7,150 nucleotides of DNA from Candidatus Nanopelagicales bacterium (lineage in GTDB: Bacteria; Actinomycetota; Actinomycetes; S36-B12; UBA10799). The notes below the pieces were generated by a model, which was not told where the DNA came from, ran no database searches, and saw nothing but the letters and a program-made list of their open reading frames with translations. This document shows positions 6,591-7,150 of the stretch, piece by piece. Position 1 is the stretch's first letter; every line of letters begins with the position of its first letter. The stretch lies in the NCBI GenBank assembly GCA_030699055.1, contig JAUYKX010000073.1:1-7150 (forward strand). The letters run 5' to 3'. The translations under genes and the position numbers were made by a program.

Positions 6591-7150
6591 TCTGGCCGGC
6601 CGCCGGGTCGGGATCTACGGAATCGGCCTCGAGGGCCGCAGCAGCCTGAAGGCCTGCCGGGCCAGAGGTATCGCGCCGGTGATCGTGGACGACCGGCCCA
6701 CGGTCGCCGTCGTCGATGGCGTCAAGGTCACGGCGACCGGTGACGGCGGGCTCGATCTACTACTTGGCTGTGATGTCGTGATCAAGTCACCGGGCATTTC
6801 CCACTACTCGAACCACCTGGACCAACTCCACCGCAACGGCGTTGAGATCGTCAGTGGCCTCGGGATGTGGATGCAGGGTGCCGATCGCGAACGAGTCCTG
6901 TGCGTCGGCGGAACCAAGGGCAAGAGCACCACCTCGGCCCTGCTGGCCCATCTGGTCCGTTCGGCGGGTCTGAACTGCTACCTGGGCGGGAACATCGGTG
7001 ATGCGCCGTTCGACCCGGATGTCAGCCCGGAATTCGACTACTGGGTCATCGAAGTGGGCAGTTACCAGTCGGTCGACTTCGGGGTCACCAGCCCGCACGT
7101 CGCGATCACATCGTTGGGCGAGGACCACCTGGACTGGCATCGCAACGATG
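6559..7150 (+). CDS. murD2: MurD2-type UDP-MurNAc-L-alanine:L-glutamate ligase, N-terminal part (cut by window edge)
   Basis: The frame is open from 6532 to the right edge; from ATG 6559 it covers 197 codons of a protein usually near 450. ATG 6565 is an equally good start, and neither has a clear ribosome binding site, so translation is probably coupled to murL, whose end it overlaps by 32 or 26 bases. Residues 14-30 form a GxGxEG-type loop of the N-terminal UDP-binding domain (GIYGIGLEGRSS). SPGIS (77-81) is typical of MurD. GTKGKSTT (118-125) is the Mur-ligase ATP loop, with Lys where classic MurD often has Asn. GGNIGDAPFD (143-152), EVGSYQSVD (165-173) and DHLDWHRN (189-196) are central-domain motifs. 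The MurD2 branch adds L-Glu rather than D-Glu to UDP-MurNAc-L-Ala; this assignment rests mainly on pairing with murL. The C-terminal domain, which binds the amino acid, is outside the window, so substrate chirality cannot be checked here. Confidence 0.87.
   Translation, partial: MVMHSTLSWADLAGRRVGIYGIGLEGRSSLKACRARGIAPVIVDDRPTVAVVDGVKVTATGDGGLDLLLGCDVVIKSPGISHYSNHLDQLHRNGVEIVSGLGMWMQGADRERVLCVGGTKGKSTTSALLAHLVRSAGLNCYLGGNIGDAPFDPDVSPEFDYWVIEVGSYQSVDFGVTSPHVAITSLGEDHLDWHRND

Overview
The window reads as chromosomal DNA from a high-GC actinobacterium. The evidence is GC-rich codon use, GTG and TTG starts with GA-rich ribosome binding sites, and an XPB/Ssl2-type helicase-associated protein of the sort mycobacteria carry. 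Genus and family cannot be fixed from the sequence alone. No RNA genes, insertion sequences or CRISPR arrays were seen.

Layout. At the left edge, on the minus strand, lies the 5' part of a secreted trypsin-like serine protease (1-553) that runs out of the window. A 195-base divergent spacer separates it from five genes that all read rightward. These are: a multi-pass PAP2-family membrane phosphatase (749-1642); a large DNA-binding-type helicase-associated protein with a WYL-like tail (1702-4143); a secreted alpha/beta hydrolase whose ATG shares one base with the preceding stop (4143-5129); MurL (5220-6590); and the first 197 codons of a MurD-like ligase, MurD2, overlapping the murL end (6559 to the right edge).

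The most informative part is the right end. MurL and MurD2 form the alternative route for putting D-glutamate into the peptidoglycan stem peptide. MurD2 joins L-Glu to UDP-MurNAc-L-Ala, and MurL then inverts the terminal glutamate in an ATP-dependent reaction. In the usual route, MurI first makes D-Glu and MurD adds it. The two genes overlap by about 30 bases and are surely co-expressed. MurL shows a PP-loop-like nucleotide motif and a four-cysteine cluster that resembles the zinc site of QueC-type enzymes, which hints at how the reaction may work.

The other genes are mostly cell-envelope or secreted proteins (protease, PAP2 phosphatase, hydrolase) around one DNA-binding protein. A functional link between them and the murL-murD2 pair is possible but only suggested by position. 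Smaller points of interest are an in-frame hexanucleotide microsatellite in the helicase-associated gene, two CxxC pairs in the same protein, and direct repeats just upstream of a candidate murL promoter.
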